Assembly: GCA_004208945.1 (NCBI GenBank)
Contig: SGPE01000005.1
Span: 1 to 33,609 of the forward strand
DNA: 33,609 nt
Source: Pseudoalteromonas sp. CO133X
Lineage (GTDB): Bacteria > Pseudomonadota > Gammaproteobacteria > Enterobacterales > Alteromonadaceae
Direction: 5' to 3'
Position 1 is the first letter of the stretch; the number at the start of each line of letters is the position of its first letter. A model generated the notes under the pieces. That model was not told the origin of the DNA, did no database searches, and worked only from the letters and a program-made list of their open reading frames with translations. The translations under genes were made by a program, and so were the position numbers. Below are positions 1 through 11,983 of the stretch, one piece after another.

Positions 1-77
1 GTTTTACCGTGGTCAACGTGGCCGATTGTACCTACGTTTACGTGCGGTTTTACGCGTTCAAACTTTTCTTTTGCCAT
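1..77 (-). CDS. tuf: Elongation factor Tu, N-terminal fragment (cut by window edge)
   Basis: Only the first 25 or so codons are present. The reverse complement starts ATG at 77 and reads MAKEKFERVKPHVNVGTIGH followed by VDHGKT, the EF-Tu N-terminus running into the G1 (P-loop) motif. EF-Tu carries aminoacyl-tRNA to the ribosome as a GTP complex. The gene lies 60 nt downstream of fusA as the last visible gene of the str operon (rpsL-rpsG-fusA-tuf), the tufA position of E. coli. An AGGA about 11 nt before the start serves as ribosome binding site. The rest of the gene is outside the window. Confidence 0.97.
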   Translation of the reverse strand, partial: MAKEKFERVKPHVNVGTIGHVDHGK

Positions 78-107
78 CTTAAAAAATTCCTATAAAGAAA
101 TTAACGC

Positions 108-127
108 CTGACCCACTATTGGGCCAG
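108..127 (-). other. Hairpin in the fusA-tuf spacer
   Basis: CTGACCCA and TGGGCCAG face each other across four bases, with one A-C mismatch. No U-tract follows, so it is not a clear terminator. It may stabilise or pause the message before tuf; the function is not known. Confidence 0.4.
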
Positions 128-137
128 ACAAGCTAAA

Positions 138-2252
138 TCATGTAACAGCGCGAGCTGCAATTATTGCATCTGCAACATTCTTCGCGGCTTCTGCATACTT
201 TAAGAACTCCATAGAGTACGATGCACGGCCTTGTGTTGCAGATCGCAGATCAGTTGCATAACCAAACATTTCAGAAAGTGGGACTTGCGCATTAATTTGC
301 TTAAGACCACCAAATGCTTCTTCCATGCCTTCGATCATGCCGCGGCGACGATTTAAGTCACCAACTACATCACCCATGTTTTCTTCAGGAGTGATAACTT
401 CAACCTTCATTACTGGTTCAAGAAGAGCAGGATTTGCTTCAAGCGCACCTTTCTTCATCGCCATTGAACCTGCAATCTTAAATGCCATCTCATTCGAGTC
501 TACATCATGGAATGAACCATCAAATAGAGTCGCCTTGACGCCAAGTAATGGGTAGCCTGCCAGCACACCTTGAGCCATTTGCTCTTGGATGCCTTTATCT
601 ACCGCAGGGATGTATTCCTTAGGAACCGCACCACCAACGATTTCGTTAACGAACTCGTAAGTTGGCGCTTCATCTTCCGAAATATCCATCGGTTCAAGTT
701 TAAGCCAGACGTGACCATATTGACCACGACCACCTGATTGACGTACGAACTTTCCTTCAACTTCAACAGCTGAGCGGATAGCTTCACGGTATGCTACCTG
801 CGGCTTACCAACGTTACATTCAACACTGAATTCACGCTTCATACGGTCGACAATGATATCAAGGTGAAGTTCACCCATACCAGAAATAATAGTCTGGCCT
901 GATTCTTCGTCAGTCTGTACGCGGAAAGATGGATCTTCTGCAGCTAGTTTACCCAGCGCAATCCCCATCTTATCTTGGTCAGCGATTGTGCGAGGCTCAA
1001 CCGCAACAGAGATAACTGGCTCTGGGAACTCCATACGCTCAAGCGTAATAATTGAGTTCGGATCACACAGTGTTTCACCTGTTGTTACGTCTTTAAGACC
1101 AATAGCCGCCGCGATGTCGCCTGCGTAGACTACTTTGATCTCTTCACGTGAGTTTGAATGCATCTGAACGATACGACCAAGTCGCTCACGCTTACTTTTA
1201 ACTGGGTTATATACCGCGTCACCCTGTTTAACTGTACCAGAGTAAACACGGAAGAAGGTCAAGGTGCCAACGAACGGGTCTGTCGCAATCTTAAAAGCAA
1301 GTGCGGCAAACGGTGCGTTATCATCAGCAGGACGTTCTTCCTCAGTACCATCTTCAACGATACCTTGGATTTGTTTCACTTGTGTTGGTGCAGGCATATA
1401 TTCAATAACAGCATCAAGCACAGCTTGAACACCCTTATTTTTAAATGCACTACCACACGTCATGGGAACAATTTCGTTTGCTAATGTGCGCTGACGTAAA
1501 GCTGCTTTAATTTCAGCTTCAGTCAGGTCTTCACCTTCTAAGTATTTTTCCATCAGTTCTTCAGATGCTTCAGCTGCACTCTCAACTAAGTGAGAACGCC
1601 ATTCTTCAGCTAATTCCTGAAGGTCTGCCGGAATAGCCTCATAAGTGAAAGTCATTCCCTGGTCTTCTTCATTCCAGTTAATGGCTTTCATCTTGATAAG
1701 GTCTATAACACCTTTAAAGTCGTCTTCAGCCCCAATTGGAAGCTGAATTGGAACAGGCGTTGCTCCAAGACGAGATTCCACCTGCTCTACAACCGTTAAG
1801 AAGTCAGCGCCTGTGCGATCCATTTTATTTACGAAGATCATTCTCGGAACTTCGTATTTGTTCGCTTGACGCCAGACTGTCTCAGTTTGCGGCTGTACAC
1901 CAGATGAAGCACAAAGAACAACTACCGCACCATCTAGTACGCGTAAAGAACGCTCTACTTCGATAGTGAAATCTACGTGTCCTGGCGTATCAATAATATT
2001 GATACGATGGTCGTCAAATTGAGCGTCCATCCCTTTCCAGAAACACGTTGTTGCAGCAGAAGTGATTGTGATACCACGCTCTTGTTCCTGCTCCATCCAA
2101 TCCATAGTTGCAGCGCCATCATGTACTTCACCGATCTTATGAGAAAGACCCGTGTAGAACAGAACTCGTTCTGTTGTGGTGGTTTTGCCTGCATCTACGT
2201 GAGCACAAATACCAATATTACGGTAACGCTCAAGTGGAGTTGTACGTGCCAT
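138..2252 (-). CDS. fusA: Elongation factor G
   Basis: A 704-residue translational GTPase, the same length as E. coli EF-G. It drives tRNA-mRNA translocation and, with ribosome recycling factor, ribosome recycling in the cytoplasm. G1 is AHVDAGKTT near residues 17-25, G3 is DTPGHVDF near residue 90 and G4 is NKMD near residue 142. Domains II to V follow in normal order, with the conserved domain IV stretch GGRGQYGHV. The ATG at 2252 has GAGG about 6 nt upstream. It is the third gene of the str operon, 27 nt after rpsG. Nothing is unusual; antisense reading frames across it are shadows. Confidence 0.98.
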   Translation of the reverse strand: MARTTPLERYRNIGICAHVDAGKTTTTERVLFYTGLSHKIGEVHDGAATMDWMEQEQERGITITSAATTCFWKGMDAQFDDHRINIIDTPGHVDFTIEVERSLRVLDGAVVVLCASSGVQPQTETVWRQANKYEVPRMIFVNKMDRTGADFLTVVEQVESRLGATPVPIQLPIGAEDDFKGVIDLIKMKAINWNEEDQGMTFTYEAIPADLQELAEEWRSHLVESAAEASEELMEKYLEGEDLTEAEIKAALRQRTLANEIVPMTCGSAFKNKGVQAVLDAVIEYMPAPTQVKQIQGIVEDGTEEERPADDNAPFAALAFKIATDPFVGTLTFFRVYSGTVKQGDAVYNPVKSKRERLGRIVQMHSNSREEIKVVYAGDIAAAIGLKDVTTGETLCDPNSIITLERMEFPEPVISVAVEPRTIADQDKMGIALGKLAAEDPSFRVQTDEESGQTIISGMGELHLDIIVDRMKREFSVECNVGKPQVAYREAIRSAVEVEGKFVRQSGGRGQYGHVWLKLEPMDISEDEAPTYEFVNEIVGGAVPKEYIPAVDKGIQEQMAQGVLAGYPLLGVKATLFDGSFHDVDSNEMAFKIAGSMAMKKGALEANPALLEPVMKVEVITPEENMGDVVGDLNRRRGMIEGMEEAFGGLKQINAQVPLSEMFGYATDLRSATQGRASYSMEFLKYAEAAKNVADAIIAARAVT

Positions 2253-2279
2253 ATGATCCTCTTAAAGGTTAAGGGCAGA

Positions 2280-2768
<489 letters not shown>

Positions 2769-2847
2769 TCAGGTTTGCTCTTTTAGAGTCAATACCCAAA
2801 ACAATTAATTTAAAAATTTAGTGCTTGGCCTTACTAACGGAGAACCA

Positions 2848-3222
2848 TTAGCCCTTAGGGCGTTTAGCACCGTATTTAGAACGAGCTTGACGACGGTCGC
2901 TAACGCCTGCACAGTCAAGTGCACCACGTACAGTGTGGAAACGCACACCTGGTAAGTCTTTAACACGACCACCACGGATTAGGATTACACTGTGCTCTTG
3001 TAGGTTGTGGCCTTCACCACCAATGTATGATGTTACTTCGAAACCGTTAGTTAAACGAACACGCGCTACTTTACGTAATGCAGAGTTTGGTTTCTTAGGT
3101 GTAGTTGTATATACACGAGTACATACACCACGCTTTTGCGGACACGCTTTAAGTGCAGCTGAGTTACTTTTAGTAACCTTGCTACGACGTGGCTTACGCA
3201 CTAGCTGGTTAATAGTTGCCAT
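2848..3222 (-). CDS. rpsL: 30S ribosomal protein S12
   Basis: A 124-residue S12 that forms part of the 30S decoding centre and affects accuracy. The two lysine loops altered in streptomycin-resistant mutants are the sensitive wild type: [13 protein letters not shown] (K42-K43 region) and [13 protein letters not shown] (K88-P91 region). First gene of the str operon. The ATG at 3222 is preceded by CAGGAGCTATTTAA, virtually the same ribosome binding site context as recalled for E. coli rpsL. It has its own promoter in the 193-nt gap after rpoC. Confidence 0.98.
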   Translation of the reverse strand: MATINQLVRKPRRSKVTKSNSAALKACPQKRGVCTRVYTTTPKKPNSALRKVARVRLTNGFEVTSYIGGEGHNLQEHSVILIRGGRVKDLPGVRFHTVRGALDCAGVSDRRQARSKYGAKRPKG

Positions 3223-3261
3223 TTAAATAGCTCCTGAAATTAAAATTACTACTGAAAAAAT

Positions 3262-3320
3262 AAAAAAATCCGCCCTGTTTACATGCTCGTTACAAAACGT
3301 GCAGGCAAATGGGTGGCGGA
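3262..3320 (-). terminator. Terminator-like hairpin in the rpsL leader
   Basis: On the minus strand TCCGCC (3320-3315) can pair with GGCGGA (3274-3269) around a long loop, followed at once by a run of seven T (3268-3262). The loop can fold its own small stem (TGC-A-CG with CG-A-GCA). The first stem arm lies upstream of the likely start site of the str promoter, so the full hairpin forms only on RNA reading through from rpoC. RNA started at the local promoter can form only a shorter CCC/GGG version. It may stop rpoBC read-through or act as a weak attenuator. Confidence 0.5.
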
Positions 3321-3349
3321 ATTTTAATGAGCAAAGTTTAACCTGTCAA
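3321..3349 (-). promoter_or_regulatory. Sigma70 promoter of the str operon
   Basis: The minus strand has TTGACA (3349-3344), a 17-nt spacer and TAAAAT (3326-3321): a consensus -35, ideal spacing and a five-of-six -10. As recalled, the E. coli str promoter has the same TTGACA and TAAAAT boxes. Predicted start is near 3314, about 90 nt before rpsL. It separates str expression from the upstream rpoBC operon. Confidence 0.85.
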
Positions 3350-3360
3350 CCTTAACTCAT

Positions 3361-3387
3361 CGTAAGGCAGCAGATTACTGCCTCACG
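3361..3387 (-). other. Strong hairpin just after rpoC
   Basis: CGTAAGGCAG and CTGCCTCACG form a 10-bp stem (one G-U pair) with a 7-nt loop, 28 nt past the rpoC stop. No T-run follows, so it is more likely a 3'-end stabilising or processing structure of the rpoBC message than a complete intrinsic terminator. Confidence 0.55.
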
Positions 3388-3415
3388 ATTTCTTAATCTA
3401 TTGATTAAGCTGAGA

Positions 3416-6400
3416 TTATTGGTTTCCAGAGATATCTGCGTTAAGTGCATCAGTTAGTGCCTGAGTTGCCTCTTCAGCGCTTACTGTTTGCTCTTCAACG
3501 ATTTCACCTTGCTTGCGACGGTTCAAACGGTCTTGGTGATACGCAAAGCCAGTACCGGCTGGGATCAGACGACCCACGATTACGTTCTCTTTCAGACCAC
3601 GAAGCTCATCGCTCTTACCATTTACAGCTGCTTCAGTTAGGACACGTGTAGTTTCCTGGAACGATGCTGCAGAAATGAAAGATTCTGTTGCAAGTGACGC
3701 TTTAGTGATACCCATTAATTGGATTTCAAACTTCGCTGGGATCTTGCCTTGTTTCTCAAGTTCACGGTTCGCGATATTAACGCGTGCCACTTCAACTTGT
3801 TCACCGGCTAAGAACTCAGTGTCACCGCCGTCAAGGATGATACATTTACGTAGCATCTGACGAATAATTGTCTCAATGTGCTTGTCATTGATCTTAACGC
3901 CTTGCAAGCGGTAAACCTCTTGCACTTCGTTAACGATATAGTTAGCTACATGAGTTACACCACGTAGGCGTAAGATGTCATGTGGTGACTCAGGACCATC
4001 GGCGATAACCTCACCTTTAGACACTTGCTCACCTTCGAACACGTTAAGTTGACGCCATTTAGGGATCATCTCTTCGTATGCGTCACCCTCAGCAGGAGTG
4101 ATTACAAGACGCTTCTTACCTTTCGTTTCTTTACCGAAGCTGATTGTACCTGTGATTTCTGCAAGGATTGCAGGATCTTTCGGCTTACGTGCTTCGAATA
4201 AGTCAGCTACGCGAGGTAGACCACCCGTGATATCACGAGTTTTCGAACCTTCTTGCGGAATACGTGCAAGTACGTCACCTGGGTTTGCAGTTGCGCCGTC
4301 TGTTACTTCAATCGTTGTGAATGAAGGTAGACGTGTTTCTTGCAGACCACGCTCATCGCTTTCGATGATTAGTTTCGGCTCTTTCGCATTCGCTTTACCT
4401 AAGTCTTTAACAACCACACGTGTTAAACCAGTTAACTCGTCTGTTTGTGCTTCGGTATTTGAGTCATCAATGTCGCTGAACGAGATTTTTGACTTGTGCT
4501 CAAGAACGATTGGGTGACTATGCGGATCCCAAGTTGCAACGATATCGTTACCTTGAACTTCTGCATTATCTTGTACAGTTAACACCGCACCGTAAGGTAC
4601 TTTATAACGCTCTTTCTCACGACCAAAGCTATCAATGATAGTGATCTCTGTTGAACGAGACGTGATAACAATCTTACCGTCTGTGTTTAATACGTACTTC
4701 GCATTGTGTAACTTCAATGTACCGTTAGTTTTAACTTGTACACTGTTTTCAGCAGACGCTCGAGATGCCGCACCACCGATGTGGAAGGTACGCATCGTAA
4801 GCTGTGTACCCGGCTCACCGATTGATTGTGCCGCGATAACACCTACTGACTCACCTGGGTTGATGATGTGGCCACGCGCAAGGTCACGACCGTAACACTT
4901 AGCACATACACCAAAGTCATTATCACAAGTGATTACTGAACGAACGCGTACTTCGTCTACTGAGTGCTCTTCTAAAAGGTCACACAGTTTTTCGTCAAGC
5001 ATGATGTTACGCTCAACAAGTACTTCGTTTGTACCAGGGATTAATACATCTTCAGCAACAACACGACCAAGAACACGTTCGCGAAGTGCCTCTACAACGT
5101 CACCACCTTCGATAAGCGGTTTCATTGTTAAGCCATCTTCTGTGCCACAATCGTCTTCATTGATTACTAAGTCTTGTGCAACGTCTACTAGACGACGCGT
5201 TAAGTAACCCGAGTTTGCTGTTTTAAGTGCTGTATCGGCAAGACCTTTACGCGCACCGTGCGTCGAGATGAAGTACTGTAGTACGTTTAGACCTTCACGG
5301 AAGTTCGCCGTGATTGGTGTCTCGATGATTGAACCATCTGGACGTGCCATTAGACCACGCATACCCGCTAACTGACGGATCTGAGCGGCGCTACCACGTG
5401 CACCTGAGTCTGCCATCATAAACACTGAGTTGAATGAAGATTGCTCTTCTTCTTCGCCTTTCGCGTTAATTACAGTGTCTTTTGATAAGTTCGCCATCAT
5501 CTCACGTGATAAGTTTTCATTTACACGTGACCAGATATCGATAACTTTGTTGTACTTTTCACCAGCCGTTACAAGACCTGATTGGAATTGTTGGTTGATT
5601 TCAGTTACTTCAGCTTCCGCTGATTCAATGATTTCTGCTTTAACCGGTGGGATAACTAAGTCATCGATACCGATTGAAACACCTGACTTCATCGCGTAGT
5701 GGAAACCTGTGTACATTACTTGGTCAGCAAAGATTACTGTATCTTTAAGACCTAGACGACGGTAACACTCGTTTAATAAGCCAGAAATTTGTTTCTTACC
5801 TAGGGCTTGGTTGATTAGCTCAAACGGCATGCCTTTAGGTAGGATTAGTGAAAGAATTGCACGACCTACTGTTGTTTCAACAATAGATACTTGCTCAACT
5901 GCATCACCCTCTTCTGTACTAATTGTCTCGCTGATACGTACTTTTACGCGTGCATGTAACTCAGCGTTACCGCTGCGGTATGCTTTTTCAGCTTCTTTAG
6001 GATCTTTAAATACAGTGCCTTCGCCTTTCGCATTAATGCGATCACGAGTCATGTAGTAAAGACCTAATACAACGTCCTGTGAAGGAACGATGATTGGCTC
6101 ACCATTCGCTGGAGATAGGATGTTGTTTGTAGACATCATTAGCGCACGTGCTTCTAACTGTGCCTCAAGCGTTAACGGTACGTGTACCGCCATTTGGTCA
6201 CCATCGAAGTCAGCGTTGTACGCCGCACAAACTAATGGGTGTAAATGGATCGCTTTACCTTCGATAAGCACAGGTTCAAACGCTTGGATACCCAAACGGT
6301 GAAGAGTTGGTGCACGGTTAAGTAATACTGGATGTTCACGAATTACTTCGTCTAATACATCCCATACTTCTGCCACTTCACGCTCAACCATCTTCTTCGC

Positions 6401-7588
6401 AGCTTTGATAGTCGTAGCCATGCCGCGACGCTCTAGTTTGCCGTAGATAAATGGTTTGAATAGCTCAAGTGCCATCTTCTTAGGAAGACCACACTGGTGT
6501 AGTTTAAGCGTAGGACCTACTGTGATTACAGAACGGCCTGAGTAATCTACACGTTTACCAAGTAAGTTCTGACGGAAACGACCTTGCTTACCTTTGATCA
6601 TATCAGCAAGCGATTTAAGAGGACGTTTGTTAGAACCTGTGATCGCACGACCGCGACGACCGTTATCAAGTAGCGCATCTACCGCTTCTTGTAACATACG
6701 TTTTTCGTTGCGTACGATAATGTCTGGTGCAGCTAAATCTAATAGACGCTTAAGACGGTTATTACGGTTAATAACACGACGATAAAGGTCATTCAGATCA
6801 GAAGTCGCAAAACGACCACCGTCTAGTGGTACTAATGGACGTAGATCAGGTGGCAGTACTGGAAGTACAGTCATGATCATCCACTCAGGGTTGTTACCTG
6901 ATTGGTGGAAAGATTCCATTAATTTAAGACGTTTAGTGATCTTCTTACGCTTAGTTTCAGAGTTAATTGTTGGTAACTCTTCACGCATTTCAGCAATTAA
7001 TTGGCCAAGATCAAGTTCACGAAGCAAGTCTAAAACTGCTTCAGCACCCATCTTCGCTTCAAACTCATCACCGTGCTCTTCTAGTGCATCTAGGTACTCT
7101 TCTTCACCTAAAAGTTGACCACGCTCAAGCGTTGTCATACCAGGCTCAGTTACAACGAATGATTCGAAGTAAAGTACGCGTTCGATGTCACGAAGTGTCA
7201 TGTCTAGCATTAAGCCGATACGTGACGGTAATGATTTTAAGAACCAAATGTGCGCAACTGGGCTAGCAAGCTCAATGTGACCCATACGGTCACGACGCAC
7301 TTTAGTAAGCGTTACTTCAACGCCACACTTTTCACAAATAACACCACGGTGCTTAAGGCGCTTATATTTACCACATAAACACTCATAATCTTTCACTGGG
7401 CCGAAAATACGGGCACAGAATAAGCCGTCGCGCTCAGGCTTGAAAGTACGGTAGTTGATTGTCTCAGGTTTCTTTACTTCACCGTATGACCATGAACGTA
7501 CCATATCTGGCGAAGCAAGACCAATGCGAATTGCATCGAATTCTTCGGTCTTATTTTGTTGCTTCAGAAACTTAAGTAAGTCTTTCAC
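3416..7588 (-). CDS. rpoC: DNA-directed RNA polymerase subunit beta'
   Basis: A 1390-residue beta' subunit, slightly shorter than E. coli (1407). It forms the active-site cleft with beta and holds the catalytic Mg2+ in [12 protein letters not shown] near residues 457-468. The N-terminal zinc ribbon is [19 protein letters not shown] (about 70-88). A second cysteine set is [11 protein letters not shown] near residue 890, and the trigger-loop region MRTFHIGG is intact. The start codon is GTG at 7588, as in E. coli rpoC, with AGGAG about 9 nt upstream inside a small hairpin. It lies 97 nt downstream of rpoB and is the last gene of the secE-rpoC run. Confidence 0.98.
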   Translation of the reverse strand: MKDLLKFLKQQNKTEEFDAIRIGLASPDMVRSWSYGEVKKPETINYRTFKPERDGLFCARIFGPVKDYECLCGKYKRLKHRGVICEKCGVEVTLTKVRRDRMGHIELASPVAHIWFLKSLPSRIGLMLDMTLRDIERVLYFESFVVTEPGMTTLERGQLLGEEEYLDALEEHGDEFEAKMGAEAVLDLLRELDLGQLIAEMREELPTINSETKRKKITKRLKLMESFHQSGNNPEWMIMTVLPVLPPDLRPLVPLDGGRFATSDLNDLYRRVINRNNRLKRLLDLAAPDIIVRNEKRMLQEAVDALLDNGRRGRAITGSNKRPLKSLADMIKGKQGRFRQNLLGKRVDYSGRSVITVGPTLKLHQCGLPKKMALELFKPFIYGKLERRGMATTIKAAKKMVEREVAEVWDVLDEVIREHPVLLNRAPTLHRLGIQAFEPVLIEGKAIHLHPLVCAAYNADFDGDQMAVHVPLTLEAQLEARALMMSTNNILSPANGEPIIVPSQDVVLGLYYMTRDRINAKGEGTVFKDPKEAEKAYRSGNAELHARVKVRISETISTEEGDAVEQVSIVETTVGRAILSLILPKGMPFELINQALGKKQISGLLNECYRRLGLKDTVIFADQVMYTGFHYAMKSGVSIGIDDLVIPPVKAEIIESAEAEVTEINQQFQSGLVTAGEKYNKVIDIWSRVNENLSREMMANLSKDTVINAKGEEEEQSSFNSVFMMADSGARGSAAQIRQLAGMRGLMARPDGSIIETPITANFREGLNVLQYFISTHGARKGLADTALKTANSGYLTRRLVDVAQDLVINEDDCGTEDGLTMKPLIEGGDVVEALRERVLGRVVAEDVLIPGTNEVLVERNIMLDEKLCDLLEEHSVDEVRVRSVITCDNDFGVCAKCYGRDLARGHIINPGESVGVIAAQSIGEPGTQLTMRTFHIGGAASRASAENSVQVKTNGTLKLHNAKYVLNTDGKIVITSRSTEITIIDSFGREKERYKVPYGAVLTVQDNAEVQGNDIVATWDPHSHPIVLEHKSKISFSDIDDSNTEAQTDELTGLTRVVVKDLGKANAKEPKLIIESDERGLQETRLPSFTTIEVTDGATANPGDVLARIPQEGSKTRDITGGLPRVADLFEARKPKDPAILAEITGTISFGKETKGKKRLVITPAEGDAYEEMIPKWRQLNVFEGEQVSKGEVIADGPESPHDILRLRGVTHVANYIVNEVQEVYRLQGVKINDKHIETIIRQMLRKCIILDGGDTEFLAGEQVEVARVNIANRELEKQGKIPAKFEIQLMGITKASLATESFISAASFQETTRVLTEAAVNGKSDELRGLKENVIVGRLIPAGTGFAYHQDRLNRRKQGEIVEEQTVSAEEATQALTDALNADISGNQ

Positions 7589-7595
7589 CTTAGCT

Positions 7596-7678
7596 CTCCT
7601 GTCGGAGGTTAATCTTGAGGGCGAACCAATCGCCCCTACATTCTATTCGGCCTAACAGGTGCGGCTTACGCCGCACCT
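7596..7678 (-). promoter_or_regulatory. Three hairpins in the rpoB-rpoC spacer
   Basis: Three nested-free stems fill the spacer. At 7657-7678 a perfect 9-bp stem (AGGTGCGGC/GCCGCACCT) reads GTAA, a GNRA tetraloop, in its loop on the minus strand. At 7619-7635 a 6-bp stem (GGGCGA/TCGCCC) has a 5-nt loop. At 7596-7607 a 4-bp stem (CTCC/GGAG) covers the rpoC ribosome binding site. None has a T-run, so these are structures in a continuous rpoB-rpoC message; the last could dampen rpoC translation. Confidence 0.5.
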
Positions 7679-7685
7679 AAATGGC

Positions 7686-10600
7686 TTAATTTTCTTCCAA
7701 CTCGATGTTGATACCCAGTGAGCGGATTTCTTTCAACAATACGTTGAACGATTCTGGCATACCTGGTTCCATCTTATGGTTACCATCTACGATGTTCTTA
7801 TACATCTTAGTACGACCGTTCACGTCATCCGATTTCACTGTTAGCATTTCTTGTAGAGTATATGCAGCACCGTAAGCTTCTAGTGCCCACACCTCCATCT
7901 CACCGAAACGCTGGCCACCGAACTGCGCTTTACCACCCAGCGGCTGCTGAGTAACAAGGCTGTAAGAACCAGTTGAACGTGCGTGCATCTTGTCATCAAC
8001 CAAGTGGTTAAGTTTCAGCATATACATGTAACCAACAGTTACTTGACGTTCAAACTGATCGCCAGTACGGCCATCATAAAGTGTAACTTGACCGCTTCTT
8101 GGATAACCACCAAGCTCTAGTAAGTCTTTGATCTCGCCTTCACGAGCACCATCAAAGGCTGGAGTTGCGATCGGTAAACCACCTTTCAAGTTTTCAGCTA
8201 AGCGACGAACTTCGTCATCTGAGAAAGTGTCAATATCGACTTTCTGACGACAATCACCTAATTCGTAAACTTTCTTAACGAAGCTACGGATTTCGTGCAG
8301 TTCACGCTGCTCTTTCATCATTTCTTCTAAGCGCTCACCCACACCACGTGCAGCAAGACCCATATGTGTTTCTAGGATCTGACCGATGTTCATACGTGAT
8401 GGTACACCTAGCGGGTTCAGAACGATGTCTACCGTACGACCTTTGTCATCGTATGGCATATCTTCTACTGGTACGATAGTCGAGATAACACCTTTGTTAC
8501 CGTGACGACCCGCCATCTTATCACCCGGTTGGATACGACGTTTAACAGCTAGGTATACTTTAACAATCTTAAGTACGCCTGGTGCTAAGTCATCACCTTG
8601 AGTGATCTTACGACGTTTGTTTTCAAACTTCTTATCGTATTCAGCTTTAAGCTCATCGTACTGTGCAGCTAGTTGCTCAAGTTCAGCTTGCTTGTCTTCT
8701 TCAGCAAGGCTTTGAGTAAGCAGCTTTTCAGCATTTAGTGATGCAATTGAATCTGCGTTCAGACCTGCGTCAACAAGTAGCTTACGAGCACGGTCTAATA
8801 CACCTGCTTCTAAGATACGGAACTCTTCGTTGAAGTCTTTCTTCGCTTCGCGAAGCTGCATGTCTTCAACTTCTAACGCACGCTTATCTTTTTCAACACC
8901 GTCACGGGTGAAAACTTGTACGTCGATTACAGTACCAGTTACAGAGTTTGGTACGCGTAAAGAGCTGTCTTTAACGTCTGACGCTTTCTCACCGAAGATA
9001 GCACGTAGTAGCTTTTCTTCTGGCGTTAATTGCGTTTCGCCTTTCGGAGTCACTTTACCTACTAGAATATCGCCGCCTTTCACTTCAGCACCGATATAAA
9101 CAACGCCTGATTCATCAAGCTTGCCTAGTGCAGACTCACCTACGTTAGGGATATCTGCTGTGATCTCTTCAGGACCTAATTTAGTATCACGTGCGATACA
9201 TTGTAGTTCTTGAATGTGGATAGTCGTTAGACGATCTTCTTGAACTACACGCTCAGATAGTAGGATTGAATCCTCGAAGTTATAACCGTTCCATGGCATG
9301 AATGCCACGCGAAGGTTCTGACCAAGTGCTAAGTCACCTAAGTCAGTCGAAGGACCATCTGCTAATACGTCACCACGTGTTACCGGCTCACCAACCATAC
9401 AAGTTGGTTTTTGGTTAATACATGTATTTTGGTTTGAGCGAGTGTATTTAGTAAGGTTGTAAATATCGATGCCCGCTTCACCTGGAATACGCTCATCTTC
9501 ATGTACATTTACAACGATGCGGCTTGCATCCGCATACATTACTTCACCACCACGCTTAGCAACGATCGTTACACCAGAATCTTTCGCTAGTGTAAGCTCG
9601 ATACCTGTACCTACTAACGGTTTGTCCGCGATAAGTGTTGGTACGGCTTGACGTTGCATGTTTGAACCCATCAATGCACGGTTAGCATCATCGTGTTCTA
9701 GGAACGGGATAAGTGCTGCCGCTACAGAGATCACCTGCTGTGGTGATACGTCCATATATTGCTGGTCCATCTTGCCCATAAAGGTTGATTCACCTTTGTG
9801 ACGACATGGAATTAGTTCATCAACAAACTCATTGTTGTCGTTCAAGTTTGAGTTCGCCTGAGCGATAACAAACTGACCTTCTTCAATGGCTGATAAGTAA
9901 TCTACTTCATCAGTAACTACACCGTTTACCACTTTACGGTAAGGTGTTTCTAAGAAACCATAGTCATTAGTACGTGCGTACGTAGACAATGAGTTAATTA
10001 GACCGATGTTTGGACCCTCAGGCGTTTCGATTGGACATACACGACCATAGTGAGTTACGTGAACGTCTCGAACTTCGAAGCCAGCGCGTTCACGTGTTAA
10101 ACCACCCGGACCTAATGCAGAAATACGACGCTTGTGCGTTACTTCTGAAAGCGGGTTATTTTGGTCCATGAACTGTGATAACTGAGATGAACCAAAGAAC
10201 TCTTTAACCGCTGCCGAAATAGGCTTAGCGTTAATAAGATCTTGTGGCATTACCGCATCAAGGTCACCTAAGCTTAAACGCTCACGTACAGCACGTTCAA
10301 CACGTACTAGACCAACACGGAATTGGTTCTCAGCCATTTCGCCAACACTACGGATACGACGGTTGCCTAAGTGGTCGATATCATCAACATCGCCAACACC
10401 GTTACGAATAGCGATAAGCACTTTCATAACAGCTACGATGTCTTCTTTCGATAATGTGCCTGGGCCTGTATCTGAGTCATAGCCTACACGGCTATTGAAC
10501 TTCATACGACCAACTGTTGATAAATCGTAACGCTCATCAGAGAAGAACAAGTTATCAAATAAGGCTTCAGCCGCGTCTTTCGTCGGTGGCTCGCCTGGGC

Positions 10601-11711
10601 GCATCATACGATAAATTTCTACTAATGCTTCTAAACGGTTGCTTGTTGTGTCGATACGTAATGTATCTGACATGTAGGCGCCGCTGTCCACTTCGTTGAT
10701 ATATAGTGTATCAATCTTAGTGTGACCTGCTTTAACCAATTCAGCCATTAGCTCAAGTGATAGCTCGTCATTCGCGTTTGCGATGATCTCACCTGTTGAT
10801 TCATCAACATAGTTTTTAGCTACAACACGACCAATGATGTACTCATGCGGTACTTCTAATTGGTTAATACCTTTTTTCTCGATGTTCTTGATGTGACGCG
10901 CAGTAATACGACGACCCGCTTCAACAAGGACTTCACCGTCTTCGCCTTTGATATCAAAAGCGGCAGTTTCACCACGTAAACGTGAAGGCACAAGTTCCAT
11001 AAGAACTTTACCATCAGTTACTTCAAACGCAGTGGTATCGAAGAAGATATCTAGAATTTCTTCTGTAGAAAACTCTAGTGCACGTAAGATAATTGACGCC
11101 GGTAATTTACGACGACGGTCAATACGTACATATAGGTTATCTTTTGCATCAAACTCGAAGTCTAACCATGAACCACGGTAAGGAATTACACGCGCGTTAT
11201 AGAGTACTTTACCTGACGAGTGAGTTTTACCACGGTCGTTATCAAAGAATACACCAGGGCTACGGTGTAGCTGAGAAACGATAACACGCTCTGTACCATT
11301 GATTACAAAGGTACCGGTATCAGTCATGAGCGGAATTTCGCCCATGTAAACTTCTTGCTCTTTTATGTCTTTAACTGTGCCTGGTGCTTCTTTGTCCATC
11401 ACCACAAGACGCAATTTTACGCGAAGTGGAGCAGAATAAGTCACACCGCGAATTTGACATTCTTTTACATCGAATACTGGCTCACCAATACGATAACTTA
11501 CGTATTGTAGCTCAGAATTTCCCGAGTAGCTTTTGATCGGAAACACAGAACGGAAAGCAGCTTCCAAACCGTGATCGCCATCAGCGTCAGGGACTAAGAA
11601 TTTTTTAAACGATTCTAACTGCGTCGACAGTAAGAAAGGTATATCCAAAACTTGTGGACGTTTACCAAAATCCTTACGGATACGTTTCTTTTCAGAATAA
11701 GAGTAAGCCAT
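7686..11711 (-). CDS. rpoB: DNA-directed RNA polymerase subunit beta
   Basis: A 1341-residue beta subunit, one residue shorter than E. coli. The rifampicin pocket near residues 505-535 reads [20 protein letters not shown] then [11 protein letters not shown]: every commonly mutated site (D516, H526, S531 in E. coli numbering) is wild type. The C-terminal [19 protein letters not shown] and [11 protein letters not shown] segments are intact. The ATG at 11711 is preceded by GAGGAACCCC. A 272-nt spacer separates it from rplL and contains an attenuator and a long processing-type stem, so polymerase is made at a lower rate than L7/L12 from the same promoter. Confidence 0.98.
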   Translation of the reverse strand: MAYSYSEKKRIRKDFGKRPQVLDIPFLLSTQLESFKKFLVPDADGDHGLEAAFRSVFPIKSYSGNSELQYVSYRIGEPVFDVKECQIRGVTYSAPLRVKLRLVVMDKEAPGTVKDIKEQEVYMGEIPLMTDTGTFVINGTERVIVSQLHRSPGVFFDNDRGKTHSSGKVLYNARVIPYRGSWLDFEFDAKDNLYVRIDRRRKLPASIILRALEFSTEEILDIFFDTTAFEVTDGKVLMELVPSRLRGETAAFDIKGEDGEVLVEAGRRITARHIKNIEKKGINQLEVPHEYIIGRVVAKNYVDESTGEIIANANDELSLELMAELVKAGHTKIDTLYINEVDSGAYMSDTLRIDTTSNRLEALVEIYRMMRPGEPPTKDAAEALFDNLFFSDERYDLSTVGRMKFNSRVGYDSDTGPGTLSKEDIVAVMKVLIAIRNGVGDVDDIDHLGNRRIRSVGEMAENQFRVGLVRVERAVRERLSLGDLDAVMPQDLINAKPISAAVKEFFGSSQLSQFMDQNNPLSEVTHKRRISALGPGGLTRERAGFEVRDVHVTHYGRVCPIETPEGPNIGLINSLSTYARTNDYGFLETPYRKVVNGVVTDEVDYLSAIEEGQFVIAQANSNLNDNNEFVDELIPCRHKGESTFMGKMDQQYMDVSPQQVISVAAALIPFLEHDDANRALMGSNMQRQAVPTLIADKPLVGTGIELTLAKDSGVTIVAKRGGEVMYADASRIVVNVHEDERIPGEAGIDIYNLTKYTRSNQNTCINQKPTCMVGEPVTRGDVLADGPSTDLGDLALGQNLRVAFMPWNGYNFEDSILLSERVVQEDRLTTIHIQELQCIARDTKLGPEEITADIPNVGESALGKLDESGVVYIGAEVKGGDILVGKVTPKGETQLTPEEKLLRAIFGEKASDVKDSSLRVPNSVTGTVIDVQVFTRDGVEKDKRALEVEDMQLREAKKDFNEEFRILEAGVLDRARKLLVDAGLNADSIASLNAEKLLTQSLAEEDKQAELEQLAAQYDELKAEYDKKFENKRRKITQGDDLAPGVLKIVKVYLAVKRRIQPGDKMAGRHGNKGVISTIVPVEDMPYDDKGRTVDIVLNPLGVPSRMNIGQILETHMGLAARGVGERLEEMMKEQRELHEIRSFVKKVYELGDCRQKVDIDTFSDDEVRRLAENLKGGLPIATPAFDGAREGEIKDLLELGGYPRSGQVTLYDGRTGDQFERQVTVGYMYMLKLNHLVDDKMHARSTGSYSLVTQQPLGGKAQFGGQRFGEMEVWALEAYGAAYTLQEMLTVKSDDVNGRTKMYKNIVDGNHKMEPGMPESFNVLLKEIRSLGINIELEEN

Positions 11712-11744
11712 GGGGTTCCTCAGCTTGCTGATCTTTGACCCGAC

Positions 11745-11762
11745 CTGTTCTTGTAAGAACAG
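11745..11762. repeat. Perfect 18-nt palindrome before rpoB
   Basis: CTGTTCTTGTAAGAACAG is a perfect inverted repeat with 8-bp arms and a 2-nt centre, 34 nt before the rpoB start. As RNA it makes a tight stem. With a centre of two bases it could also be a dimeric-protein binding site, but its place inside an operon makes an RNA role more likely. Confidence 0.5.
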
Positions 11763-11878
11763 ACTTAACTGGCATCTATGCCAAGATGTACAACATTAAA
11801 TTGTTGTTCTATTTTGCTCGGTTACTTTCACCGTTAATTTACATAACAAATTGAAAATAAAGAGAAAATTAGATTTTG

Positions 11879-11914
11879 TTTGCGCTACAGGATTGCATCG
11901 CTCCATAGCGCAAA
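11879..11914 (-). promoter_or_regulatory. Long stem in the rplL-rpoB spacer, probable RNase III site
   Basis: TTTGCGCTA (11879-11887) and TAGCGCAAA (11906-11914) are perfectly complementary 9-nt arms around an 18-nt loop that can pair further. It follows the rplL attenuator directly. E. coli has a known RNase III cleavage stem at this position in the rplL-rpoB spacer; the same role here is inferred from position and shape. Confidence 0.6.
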
Positions 11915-11943
11915 AAGGCCGGTGATTAAATAATCACCAGCCC
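11912..11943 (-). terminator. rplL-rpoB attenuator
   Basis: On the minus strand GGCTGGTGATTA and TAATCACCGGCC form a 12-bp stem (one G-U pair) with a 2-nt loop, followed by TTTTT (11916-11912). It is a textbook intrinsic terminator inside the operon, about 40 nt after the rplL stop. In E. coli an attenuator here lets only a minority of transcripts go on into rpoBC, which sets the ratio of L7/L12 to polymerase. Confidence 0.85.
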
Positions 11944-11983
11944 TTGCCTGATTACTCAGGCAGCGAACCTAGCGTAAGCTAGA

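Noticed and set aside
1158..1484. 108-residue plus-strand ORF antisense to fusA, and many similar antisense ORFs across rpoB, rpoC and the ribosomal protein genes
   Set aside because: They lie wholly within strongly conserved genes on the other strand, lack family features and arise from codon bias there.
7686..11711. Rifampicin or streptomycin resistance alleles in rpoB/rpsL
   Set aside because: The key residues of the rifampicin pocket and the S12 lysine loops are the wild-type ones.
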